A stretch of 63,831 nt of DNA. Origin: Nocardia sp. (GTDB lineage: Bacteria; Actinomycetota; Actinomycetes; Mycobacteriales; Mycobacteriaceae). A program made the translations under genes and the position numbers. The stretch lies in contig NZ_JAODNK010000114.1 of the NCBI RefSeq assembly GCF_025465275.1, positions 1 to 63,831 on the forward strand, in the 5' to 3' direction. Numbering within the stretch: the stretch's first letter is position 1; each line of letters opens with the position of its first letter. Shown in pieces: positions 1 through 8,164 of this stretch. The notes beneath the pieces were generated by a model that searched no databases, was not told the origin of the DNA, and was given only the letters and a program-made list of their open reading frames with translations.

Positions 1-29
1 CGCAGCAACACCAGCATGATGTCCATGGA

Positions 30-127
30 GAGCCGGATGCGGGGAAACTCGCACGTCCGGTTCGGAGGGCGGTCCTGGGAAACGGACCCGAGGCAACTCG
101 GACACCGCGCCCAGGGCCGACCCCTAC
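30..127 (+). ncRNA. Group II intron 3' end (domains V and VI)
   Basis: Positions 30-63 form the 34-nt catalytic domain V of a bacterial group II intron. The hairpin has the AGC triad near its 5' end (31-33), a GAAA tetraloop in the middle and the complementary arm ending in GGTTC. A domain VI-like region follows, with an outer stem made from GGGCGG pairing with CCGCGCCC and an inner GCAA-capped hairpin. It ends near CCGACCCCTAC, as such introns typically do. The intron-encoded reverse transcriptase normally lies upstream in domain IV, so it would be outside the window if present. The intron reads on the plus strand; the exact 3' splice site is uncertain. Confidence 0.85.
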
Positions 128-588
128 GGGGAAGCAGTCCCGGACGTGCCGCAGCGTACCGCTACGTCCTATCTGCACAGGTCAGCGGAATATCAATCGT
201 CCATGACGTCCGTCTGATCCCACGCGGTCCGCTGGGTTCCGCCCTGTCTTGATGCCAAAGTTGATGCCAAATCCCCGCAGGTGACCAGCGATTTCCCCGG
301 CTGGGGTTGTCGGCCGACCACTGCGGTCTACGGCGGTGGCTGGCAGCAGCCACTTCTTCGGCATGGCCATTCCTCGGCCAATGTGCCGACGGCGACGATG
401 GCTAGGGATTGCACCGGTTCGGCGCTATGCGGCACACCTGTGCCGCAGGAATCGGCATAACCCCGCCCCAGGTCCAGTTGTCGAGGGGTGCGGATCGTCT
501 CGTCTGCACCTTCGGGACGCTGGGTCGGTCAACGGTCCGTCGTCTCACGAAATCGATGCGGTCGCTGGAGATCCGTGGCGTCGCACCC
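128..588. other. No gene recognised downstream of the intron
   Basis: I see no credible coding frame here; the open frames on both strands are compositionally random. The one visible structure is a tandem 12-nt repeat at 250-273, listed separately. The stretch probably belongs to a decayed insertion boundary between the intron and the pseudogene at 589. Confidence 0.5.
250..273 (+). repeat. Tandem TGATGCCAA repeat (left copy)
   Basis: Two adjacent 12-nt units each begin with TGATGCCAAA. The same motif, in the same tandem spacing and orientation, follows the integrase gene at 55259-55282. Short tandem repeats next to integrase genes can be arm-type binding sites for tyrosine recombinases. That role is an inference and no core attachment site is visible beside this copy. 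Confidence 0.55.
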
Positions 589-960
589 TCAGTCGTTGCC
601 GTACTCGAGCTCGAGCCAATCCTCCAGGTCCTCGGGTCGACTTCGACGATGAATCCCTCCTCACCCAGTTCGGACTCAAGGGTCAGCTCGAATTTGTCGA
701 ATACGAGATGGCAAGTCGGACAGCTGAAGTAGTCCGGACTGACATCGATCTCGGCAATCGTTCCAGCGAAATGATCGCGCTCGTCAGCGCCGTATTGCGC
801 CACCCGACGATCGACGATCGCTACCTGCAACCTGCCGATGTTCGAGCATGCCCGGCAGGCTGCCTGTGTGCTGTACTCCAGGAGTGGTGTCCAGTGCGGC
901 CAAGCCTGCCACTTCGACTGTTCACTGCCACTTATTCGCCCTTCCCGGAATCGAGCCAGA
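589..960 (-). pseudogene. Frameshifted Cys-rich (zinc-ribbon-like) protein remnant
   Basis: Read on the minus strand, this frame contains two CxxC knuckles (AACRACSN and FSCPTCHL) about 50 residues apart, as in a zinc ribbon, followed by an acidic stretch. Near position 634 a single missing base breaks the frame. Restoring it gives a natural acidic C-terminus, PEDLEDWLELEYGND, ending at the TGA at 589-591. The N-terminal part is not identifiable and runs into the IS remnant to the right. The reading is convincing as former coding sequence, but I do not recognise the family. Confidence 0.5.
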
Positions 961-1054
961 GACAGCTTCGCGGCCTCGATTCATGTCCGTTGTCATCTGA
1001 TGTGACGCAGGAGATGGGGCGTGTTTTTCAAGCTGAATGAGCCCAATGATTGTG

Positions 1055-1990
1055 TTATGCCGCTCGTGTATTGGCCTCCGGGGTCGTGGGTCGGTTGATC
1101 CAAACGGTGCCAAGTAGGTCGAGGATCTTCGGCGGTGTCGTGGTCGCGAAGCGGCGCGGGTGCCGGGCGCGGGCCTCGTCGAGCACCGCCTTGCGGTCGG
1201 CGGCTTTGCTGCCGGCGAGCCCGTAGTGGACATCGGCGGCGGTGTACAAGCCGATGCCAGTGTGGCGGTGTTCGTGGTTGCATCACCAGGCAAACGAGTC
1301 CATGAATTGTCGTGCCTGGGTGAGGGATCCGAAGCGAGCGGGGAATTCGGGACCGCATTTCAGGGTCTTGAACAGCGATTCAGAGTACGGGTTGTCATTC
1401 GATACTCGGGGTCGCGAATGCGAGCCGGTGACCCCAAGATCGGCGAGTAATGCGGCCACGGTCTTCGACGTTCTCGAGGTGCCCCAGTCGGCGTGAACGA
1501 CCTGCGGGATGCCATGGACACCGAAGATCTCCAGCATCAATTCCGTTGCCCGAACACCGGATTCATGGGAATGGACATGAACCCCGACAAGGTAGCGGGA
1601 GTAAATATCGATCACAACGTAAGCGTCGAAATACTGGCCTTGACCGGGCCGGCGAGTTTGGTGATGTCCCAGGAATACACCTGCCGCAGAGCGGTCGCGA
1701 CCAACTCCGGACACACCTTCGCTGGATACCGAGCCAACCGGCGTCGTTCACCGACCCGCCGATTTCGCGCAGCACCCGATAGATCGTGGACACCGAACGC
1801 AAGTAGATGCCCTCGTCGAGCAGCTGGGCATAGATCTGCAACGGCGCCAGATCCACGAACCGGGAACTATTGAGTACCTCCAAGGTTCGGCGTCGTTCCA
1901 GCACCGTGAGCTTGTTGGGCGGCGGCGCCACGCCTAGCGCGCACCGCGGAATCGATTTCACGATCGTCCGGGTCGGCGGACGCCGGGGAT
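1055..1990 (-). mobile_element. IS3-family transposase (OrfB, DDE integrase core), decayed
   Basis: This is a recognisable IS3-type OrfB on the minus strand, with the HTH/linker region (ERRRTLEVLNSSRF), the integrase core (VIDIYSRYLVGVHVHS, HAD, SNDNPYSESLFKT) and the C-terminal CNHEHRHTGIGL block. It is broken at least three times. Single-base deletions lie near 1750 (inside a VNERRR-like motif) and near 1645 (PVKGQYFD). A W-to-TGA stop at about 1280 interrupts the usual WYNHEHRH motif. It is therefore inactive. Terminal inverted repeats were not found. It borders the downstream end of the biosynthetic operon. Confidence 0.85.
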
Positions 1991-2083
1991 GGCGCACGAG
2001 TGCACAGCGGTGCTTCCGGTGTCGTACTGTGCCGGACGACCAAAAAATCGAATAAACGCCGATCAGCTCGCGGACCCGGCCGG

Positions 2084-3487
2084 TCACCTCCGACCCGGCT
2101 GGCGAGAGAGGACGAGGTCGATCAGGTCGGGGGCGAGGCCCAGGTAGGTTTCGGGGCGCAGTAGGTCGCGGATTTCGGCTGGGTCGAGGTGTGCTCGGAT
2201 GGCCGGGTTTTCGGCGAGGACGTCCGCGAGGGGGCGGCCGGTGTCGTCGGCTTCGAACGCGGCGGCTTGCAGCATCTTCTTCGAGCGGACCCGGCCGAGC
2301 AGTGGGGTCAGGACGATCGACAGGCGCTCCGAAACCAGTTGGCCCGCACTGAGATCCAGGATGCGGCCCATGCGAGAGGGATCTGCCCGCAGGCCCGCGG
2401 ACAGTTCGGCGGCGGTGTGGGCGCTGCCGCCGACCAGTAACAGGCATTCCCGCAGCGGATGCCATTCGGCGTGCCAGGCCCCGGCCGAGCGCTCGTCCTC
2501 GGCGAGCATGGCGCCGAACACCGTGGACGCCAGCGCCGGAACCTGCATCGATGCCGAGCGAATCAGCGTGGCCAGCACTGGATTCCGCTTCTGCGGCATG
2601 GCGGAGGATTCGCCGCGGCCCGCCGCCACCGGCTCGGACACTTCCATGAGCTCGGTGCGGGACTGCGTGATCACGTCGACGGCGAACTTGCCGAGCGCAC
2701 CGGACGTCACCGCCAGCGCCGCCGCCAGGTCTGCGAGCGGGGTCCGGACGCCGTGCCAGGGCGCGGTGCCCTGGGCCAGCGACAGTTCGGCGGCCAGCTC
2801 CCCGGTCAGGCGGGCGTATATCTCGGCGGCGGGAGCCGTCGACAGCGCACCGCCGCTGCGGTGCGCGCATTCAACATAGGACGCGAACGTTCCTGCGGCA
2901 CCACCGAATTGGATGGGCAGATGATGATCACGCACCTGGAGCAGCCGCTCGCGCGCGTCGAGCAGCCCGAGCACCCAGCTCGCGACCCGGGCCCCGAACG
3001 TGGTCGGCACGGCATGCATACCAAGGGTCCGCGCGGCCATCACAGTGTCGCGGTGCCGCTCGCCCAGCCCGGCCAGCGCGTCGATGCTCGCGTCGAGGTC
3101 GGCGATGATGGCCGTCAGCGCCCGCCGGGCGACCAGCATTGTGGCGGTGTCGAGAATGTCCTGACTTGTCGAACCCCAGTGGACATAGTCGGCCGCGACC
3201 GAATCAACCTCGGCCACCACACGCTGCAACTCCCCGACGAAGGCCACCACCGGATTCGCCGCGTCCCGCGATGCCCGGGCCAGCGTCCGGGCATCGAAGC
3301 GATGGGTCCCCACGGCCACGGTGATGCGCTCGGCTGTGGCCACCGGAATGATGCCCAGCCGCGCCTGCGCCCGGGCCAGCGCCAGCTCCACCTCGACCAT
3401 GGCCTCAAGCCAGGCGTCATCGGACACCAGGGCTTCCATCGGCACGCCCGCGCGCACCGGCGCGAGCAGCCCCTCATCGACGACCAT
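2084..3487 (-). CDS. creD: CreD-like nitrosuccinate lyase (fumarase/PcaB superfamily)
   Basis: This 467-residue protein belongs to the aspartase/fumarase/adenylosuccinate-lyase superfamily. It carries the family motifs HWGSTSQDILDT (about 103-114) and the signature loop GESSAMPQKRNPV (about 292-304) that supplies the catalytic serine. Superfamily members include 3-carboxymuconate cycloisomerase (PcaB) and CreD, which releases nitrous acid from nitrosuccinate. Adjacency to a CreE-like oxygenase decides for CreD. The start at 3487 follows AAAGGA and overlaps the end of the upstream gene by 14 nt, implying coupled translation. The alternative is a PcaB-like cycloisomerase, but no protocatechuate genes are nearby. 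Confidence 0.75.
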   Translation of the reverse strand: MVVDEGLLAPVRAGVPMEALVSDDAWLEAMVEVELALARAQARLGIIPVATAERITVAVGTHRFDARTLARASRDAANPVVAFVGELQRVVAEVDSVAADYVHWGSTSQDILDTATMLVARRALTAIIADLDASIDALAGLGERHRDTVMAARTLGMHAVPTTFGARVASWVLGLLDARERLLQVRDHHLPIQFGGAAGTFASYVECAHRSGGALSTAPAAEIYARLTGELAAELSLAQGTAPWHGVRTPLADLAAALAVTSGALGKFAVDVITQSRTELMEVSEPVAAGRGESSAMPQKRNPVLATLIRSASMQVPALASTVFGAMLAEDERSAGAWHAEWHPLRECLLLVGGSAHTAAELSAGLRADPSRMGRILDLSAGQLVSERLSIVLTPLLGRVRSKKMLQAAAFEADDTGRPLADVLAENPAIRAHLDPAEIRDLLRPETYLGLAPDLIDLVLSRQPGRR

Positions 3488-5495
3488 CGGCGTAGTCCTT
3501 TCGCTGGTGGCAGCCGCCCACCGTACAGTGCGCGGCAATGATCGAACGGGCGATGCCGTCGTTGTCGGACAGGGTCACCGAGTTCACTCCCGGCCGCGGC
3601 CCGGCGGCGGTCACCCAGTGCACGGCCTCGGTGGGCACGCCGACCGCGAAGCGGCGCGGGTGCGGGCGTCCGGCACTGTCGAGCACCGAGTGCGAGTCCC
3701 GGGCTACCTCAAGTCCGCCGGTCCGGTAGTGTGTGCCGTCCGGATTCGTCACCGCGAAGCCGCGGACCTTGTTGACCCGCAGCATATTACGCATCAATGT
3801 GTCGCCGGTGCCACGCAGGTCCGGTTCCGGCAGGCGCGCGTCGATGAGCACCTGTCCGGTGATGGCCGAGCCGTCGACCGCGGGCGAATCCGCCACGAAG
3901 CCCTCGTCTTCGGCGCGCACCCGCATCCCAGGCCCGATGATGCGCACCACGCCCGCCCGGATGAGCGCAGTTAGCTCCGCGATCCGGGTGGCGGGCGGAC
4001 CGATGGACAGGAAGGCGTTCAACGGCGTGTACCACCCATCGAGGTCGTCGCGATACGACTCGCCAGTAATGCCACCGTGATCCACGATAAGCCGCACCTC
4101 GTTGCGCAGGTCCCGCAGCACGTCCAGGGCGGCCTTGACCGGGCCGCGCACATTGCCCAGCCGCGCATTGCGGACATCTGTGTCGAGGTAGTCGAGCAGC
4201 CAGTCGTGGAATTCGATGACGCCGCCGAATCGGCGGCCCTCGGTGGGATCGCCGAGGGCCCCCCAATTCCAGCGCTGCGCGGCGTCGATCCCGAATTCGG
4301 TGAGCAGTTCGGCGGCCGCGTGCTCGCTAGGCGCGTACAGGTAGCGGGTGCGGAACCCGCGCAGCTCGCGCGGACTGATCCGATCGGCGATCAGCAGCGC
4401 GTAGTAGACCGTCTCCACTTCCCGCGCCACCAGCGGCCAGACGTCGCGCCGGAACGAGACGTCACCGAAACGCTCTGCCCGGGTCCGAAATTCGGCAATG
4501 CAGGCCGGGTTGAGCAGGGTCGGCTCGTGCCGGTCGGCCACAGCCTTCTGATTCTCCCCCCGCGCGTGATGCGGGACGCCGCGCCGGCATCCGGCCACGA
4601 TCAGTGGCTCCCGGCCGGAGCGCCGGTATTCCAGCCGTTCGTCGCCGGTCTCCTCGAACCGGCCACCGCGCCCGACCGTCAACAGCACCATGTGGTCGAA
4701 GAAGGTGAGACCGAGCCCGCGAATGATGACGGTCGACCGGTCCGGCACCCGATCGATATCGACATCGGCGGCATTGCCCGGCGCGATATGGATCGGCCCC
4801 GCCGCTGCGTGTGAAGCCGGCGGCCGTTGCGGCAGCACATGGCCCTGGGCGAGCACCACTGCGTGCAGGCCCACGATCCGTTCGCCCGTGCTCAGCGTCA
4901 GCGACTGCAGACCGGCGGGCTCATCCCGCAGATCCGTTGCCGTGGCAGTGATCTCGTGGACCCGCAGCCACGGCTGATACCGGTCGCGCAGGTGCTCGTA
5001 CGCCCAGCGCAGGTAGTGCCCGTAGATGGCGCGGGTCGGATAGCCGTCGGGCGTAGTCCGGCACGCCTCCTCATACATGTCGGGCGACAGCTCGGCGAAG
5101 TTGCCGACCTTCGCCAGGAAGCTCGCCCACTCGTACAGGCTGGGCCCCGGCACCACAGGCCCCGCCATGGTCACACTGTCGTCGGTGAAGATGGTGACTT
5201 GGGCCGCAACGGTATTCATCAGCAGGTGCCGGGATTGCCCGGTGCGCCAGACCGCTCCGGTGCCGACCCGGGTCGAGTCGATCAGGTAGATCTCGGTGTC
5301 GGCGCGCTCGCCGTCGGCCACCAGGTTGGCGCAGAGACGCTCGAAGAAGCTCAGCCCGCGCGGACCTACACCGACCACCGCGATGCGCGCGGGACCCTCG
5401 GAGAGGCTGACGCACGGCTGTGGCAGACCGCGCAGCCCGTCCTCCGGGAGGTCCGGCAATCTCGGTTCGCGGAATTCTTGCTTGGACCTGGACAC
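3474..5495 (-). CDS. creE: CreE-like FAD-dependent aspartate N-monooxygenase
   Basis: This 673-residue protein opens with a Rossmann motif (VVGVGPRG, about 40-47) typical of the FAD/NAD(P)-binding family NAD_binding_9. Its length and layout match CreE, the flavoenzyme that oxidises L-aspartate stepwise to nitrosuccinate. With the overlapping lyase gene it forms the two-gene aspartate-nitrosuccinate pathway to nitrite found in clusters for diazo and N-N bonded products. Translation starts at a GTG (5495) seven bases after AAGGGG. The flavin and family assignment is seen in the sequence; the aspartate substrate is inferred from the gene pair. Confidence 0.75.
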   Translation of the reverse strand: MSRSKQEFREPRLPDLPEDGLRGLPQPCVSLSEGPARIAVVGVGPRGLSFFERLCANLVADGERADTEIYLIDSTRVGTGAVWRTGQSRHLLMNTVAAQVTIFTDDSVTMAGPVVPGPSLYEWASFLAKVGNFAELSPDMYEEACRTTPDGYPTRAIYGHYLRWAYEHLRDRYQPWLRVHEITATATDLRDEPAGLQSLTLSTGERIVGLHAVVLAQGHVLPQRPPASHAAAGPIHIAPGNAADVDIDRVPDRSTVIIRGLGLTFFDHMVLLTVGRGGRFEETGDERLEYRRSGREPLIVAGCRRGVPHHARGENQKAVADRHEPTLLNPACIAEFRTRAERFGDVSFRRDVWPLVAREVETVYYALLIADRISPRELRGFRTRYLYAPSEHAAAELLTEFGIDAAQRWNWGALGDPTEGRRFGGVIEFHDWLLDYLDTDVRNARLGNVRGPVKAALDVLRDLRNEVRLIVDHGGITGESYRDDLDGWYTPLNAFLSIGPPATRIAELTALIRAGVVRIIGPGMRVRAEDEGFVADSPAVDGSAITGQVLIDARLPEPDLRGTGDTLMRNMLRVNKVRGFAVTNPDGTHYRTGGLEVARDSHSVLDSAGRPHPRRFAVGVPTEAVHWVTAAGPRPGVNSVTLSDNDGIARSIIAAHCTVGGCHQRKDYADGRR

Positions 5496-5533
5496 GATGT
5501 CCCCTTCATGAGATTCGCGACTGACGAACAGCG

Positions 5534-5752
5534 CTACACGGCAACCGATTCGGCGCGCGGCTCGACGGCGGGTGCAGCTTCCTCGCCGCGCACGTTCGCC
5601 GTGCGCAGCGTGGTGAGCGCACCGAGCGCCGCGATGATTGCGGCCACCAGCCGGGCACGTCGGAACCCGGCCGTCATGGCGTCAAGCGCCGGACTCATGT
5701 GCGCCAGTTCACCATTGATGCGGGAGATGTAGCGGGCCGTCAACACGGCCAC
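5534..5752 (-). pseudogene. C-terminal remnant of an MFS (DHA2-type) exporter
   Basis: The 72-residue frame holds one hydrophobic helix (LVAAIIAALGALTTL) preceded by AMTAGFRRA and followed by a charged tail. This is the usual ending of 14-TM drug exporters. Nothing upstream resembles the rest of a transporter, so this looks like the surviving 3' end of a deleted gene. It lies between the anthranilate synthase and creE genes, separated from the former by about 200 nt with no gene. It could instead be a small one-helix membrane protein beginning at the GTG at 5752. Confidence 0.45.
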
Positions 5753-5959
5753 CCGAGGGCGACGCCGCGAATGGTGCCTACGAAGTACGCGGACACCCGC
5801 TCACCTAACCACCGAGCCGTTGCAGTATTAGGCGATCACAAGCCCGGCATTCCGGCGACCTGTGTGGGACCCACCCGGTCATCGGGTCGAGATCGCAGAA
5901 GTTAGCAATGGCTGGACATACACCGCCACGAAAGTTGCGCCACGAGTTGCACTCCCGAG

Positions 5960-8164
5960 TCAGTGATTCGACATCGTCGCCTCGGGAGTAGTCCATCGGG
6001 CAAACGATCGCACAACGTTATCGAGGATGCGCTGCCCCATCGCGCCTGACGCGGTCATGATCGATTCGGGGTGGAATTGAACGCCCGCGAAAGGCAGACT
6101 GCGATGCTCGACCGCCATCACGATGCTGTCGTCCGTGACTGCGGTCACACGCAGTTCAGCCGGTGTGGAATCCTTCGAGGTGTAGAGCGAATGGTATCGA
6201 CCCGCTTGGAAAGTGTCGGGCAGCCCGGACAATAGCTGGCTGTCTTTCGCAGTGCGGCATATCGCCGAAGGCACGCCGTGAACCGGTGTATCTAGTACCT
6301 CCAGCTGTCCGCCAAAGTACTCGATGAGTGCCTGCATGCCCAGGCAGACGCCGAACACCGGAATGCCGAGGCGCTGCGCGGCGGCGAGGGTGTCACCGAT
6401 GTTGAAATCCGATGGGCGACCGGGTCCTGGGGAGAGCACGATCAGATCGGGTCGCCGATCGGCCAGGATCGGCAGATGTCCACCGGCACGGTAAGTGGTG
6501 ACGTCGGCGCCGGTGCGCCTCAGATAGTCGGCGAGCGTGTGCACGAACGAGTCTCGATGATCGACCAGGAGAATTCTCAGTCCCTCTCCCGCGCGCGAGC
6601 ATGCTGTCCTCGAATGCGATCGGACAGCACCGGGCTCATCGAAGATGCCCAGCAGTGCCTTTGCTTTCAGTTCGGTTTCAGCCTCCTCCGCGATCGGGTC
6701 CGATGCGCAAAGCAACGTCGCGCCTGCGCGGATGGTCGCCACCCCGTCATTGACATGGATAGTCCGCAATGTGAGAGTGGTGTCGAGGCCACCGTCGAAT
6801 CCGATGTGCCCTGTCGCACCTCCATACCAGCGGCGAGGTGATCGTTCTACTCGCTCGATATATTGGGCCGCAGCGAGTTTCGGGGCGCCGGTAACAGTCA
6901 CGGCCCACATGTGCGTCTGGAAGGCGTCGAGGGCGTCGCGGTCCGTGCGGAGTTCGCCTCGCACGTGATCGACTGTGTGGATCAGCTCGGAGTACATCTC
7001 GATCGTGCGCCGCCCGGTGACCTGAACAGTCCCGGGCTTGCACACTCGCGCCTTGTCGTTGCGATCGACGTCGGTACACATCGTGAGTTCACACTCATCT
7101 TTGCTGGAGTTCAGCAGCGTTCGGATCTGATCGGCGTCCTCTAGCGCGTCTCGCCCGCGAGCGATTGTCCCGCTGATGGGCGCGGATTCGACAACCAGCG
7201 TGTCGGAGATCTGGTCTCGACGAACGCTCACGAACATCTCAGGCGAGGCGCCTACCAGGTATTCACCGTCGCCCAGATTGGCGAAGAGGCTGTGCGGCGC
7301 GGGGTTTCGGGCGTAGAGCCGACGGAACAACTCGGCCGGGGTGTACAGGCAGCGCCGGTGAAATGCCTGTCCGGGAACGACTTCGAATAACTCCCCTGCG
7401 CGGAACTGCGGCATCGCCTGCCTGACCACCTCGGCATACTCGCCTGGCTTGTGGTCGCGGTCGGTTTGAGGATTGGCTGGGGTGAACGGACAGTCGGTGG
7501 TTGTTCGGGGCAATCCGACGGTCGTGCCGGTATCGGTGGTGAATTCGTAGCGGTACTCGACCGCTACATCTCGTGCGATATCGATCTCAACGATCGTGTC
7601 GGGCAAGTGTAGGACGAGGTCACGGTCACGGGAATCGCGTTCGCGCAGCACACCGATCGGCTCTGCATGAAACAGCAGGTCGTAGCCGAAAGCGCCGTAC
7701 AGACCCAGCAGCGTGTCCTGCGGCGCGGCCATCACTGCGATGACTGCCCGGACCACGACGAAAACACCGACGTGACGAGTGCGATCCTCCTCGGGGAAGT
7801 CTCCGGCGGCGATACGGATCGGCACGCGAATCTCGGTGTCGGAACCCAATAAGGAGAAACCGGCGTCCGCCAGTGCGCGACGAAACACCGGAAGCAGAAC
7901 CCGCCCCCGCGCGTTCAGCGCGACGATAGACATCTCGTGGGCTTGAACAGTGAATTCGATCGGCGGATCAGTGTATCCGAGCGCACGCTCCGATCCGCGA
8001 TACCACAGCATGCCGCGCCGACGATCCAGAACGATTTCCAACTCCGACTGCGCGACGCCGGCTGGACCGGCCGATGCTGCGATTCGGTCGACACGGACTC
8101 CCGAGGCGGTCGTCCAGCTGTCGGCTGCATCAGATCGCGGTCTAGCACTCGTCGCCGAGGTCAT
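5960..8164 (-). CDS. trpEG: Fused anthranilate synthase (TrpE-TrpG type)
   Basis: The 734-residue protein joins a chorismate-binding component I (ISGTIARGRD, CTDVDRNDKARV, TVTGAPKLAAAQYI, GGATGHIGFDG) to a class I glutamine amidotransferase with the triad Cys607 (GVCLGMQ), His698 and Glu700 (FHPES). Such fusions make anthranilate, or 2-amino-2-deoxyisochorismate in PhzE-type enzymes, from chorismate and glutamine. The start at 8164 overlaps the upstream stop as ATGA; a longer upstream frame is not credible. With the DAHP synthase and 2-aminobenzoate-CoA ligase nearby, anthranilate is the likely product for the cluster rather than for tryptophan supply. Confidence 0.85.
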   Translation of the reverse strand: MTSATSARPRSDAADSWTTASGVRVDRIAASAGPAGVAQSELEIVLDRRRGMLWYRGSERALGYTDPPIEFTVQAHEMSIVALNARGRVLLPVFRRALADAGFSLLGSDTEIRVPIRIAAGDFPEEDRTRHVGVFVVVRAVIAVMAAPQDTLLGLYGAFGYDLLFHAEPIGVLRERDSRDRDLVLHLPDTIVEIDIARDVAVEYRYEFTTDTGTTVGLPRTTTDCPFTPANPQTDRDHKPGEYAEVVRQAMPQFRAGELFEVVPGQAFHRRCLYTPAELFRRLYARNPAPHSLFANLGDGEYLVGASPEMFVSVRRDQISDTLVVESAPISGTIARGRDALEDADQIRTLLNSSKDECELTMCTDVDRNDKARVCKPGTVQVTGRRTIEMYSELIHTVDHVRGELRTDRDALDAFQTHMWAVTVTGAPKLAAAQYIERVERSPRRWYGGATGHIGFDGGLDTTLTLRTIHVNDGVATIRAGATLLCASDPIAEEAETELKAKALLGIFDEPGAVRSHSRTACSRAGEGLRILLVDHRDSFVHTLADYLRRTGADVTTYRAGGHLPILADRRPDLIVLSPGPGRPSDFNIGDTLAAAQRLGIPVFGVCLGMQALIEYFGGQLEVLDTPVHGVPSAICRTAKDSQLLSGLPDTFQAGRYHSLYTSKDSTPAELRVTAVTDDSIVMAVEHRSLPFAGVQFHPESIMTASGAMGQRILDNVVRSFARWTTPEATMSNH

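Noticed and set aside
220..260. GGTTCCGCCCTGTC near the left repeat considered as an attL fragment of tRNA-fMet
   Set aside because: Only 11 of 15 positions resemble the T-arm and the orientation is opposite to that required for an att direct repeat.
336..1040. 234-residue plus-strand frame near the left edge
   Set aside because: Its opposite strand carries the recognisable Cys-rich remnant; the plus frame has random composition.
1563..2870. 435-residue minus-strand frame crossing the IS and lyase region
   Set aside because: Only its last third matches transposase; the rest is an out-of-frame reading of the lyase gene.
2459..3541. Long plus-strand open frame opposite the lyase gene
   Set aside because: It is the antisense shadow of the high-GC lyase and creE genes, with repetitive Arg/His/Gly composition and no family motif.
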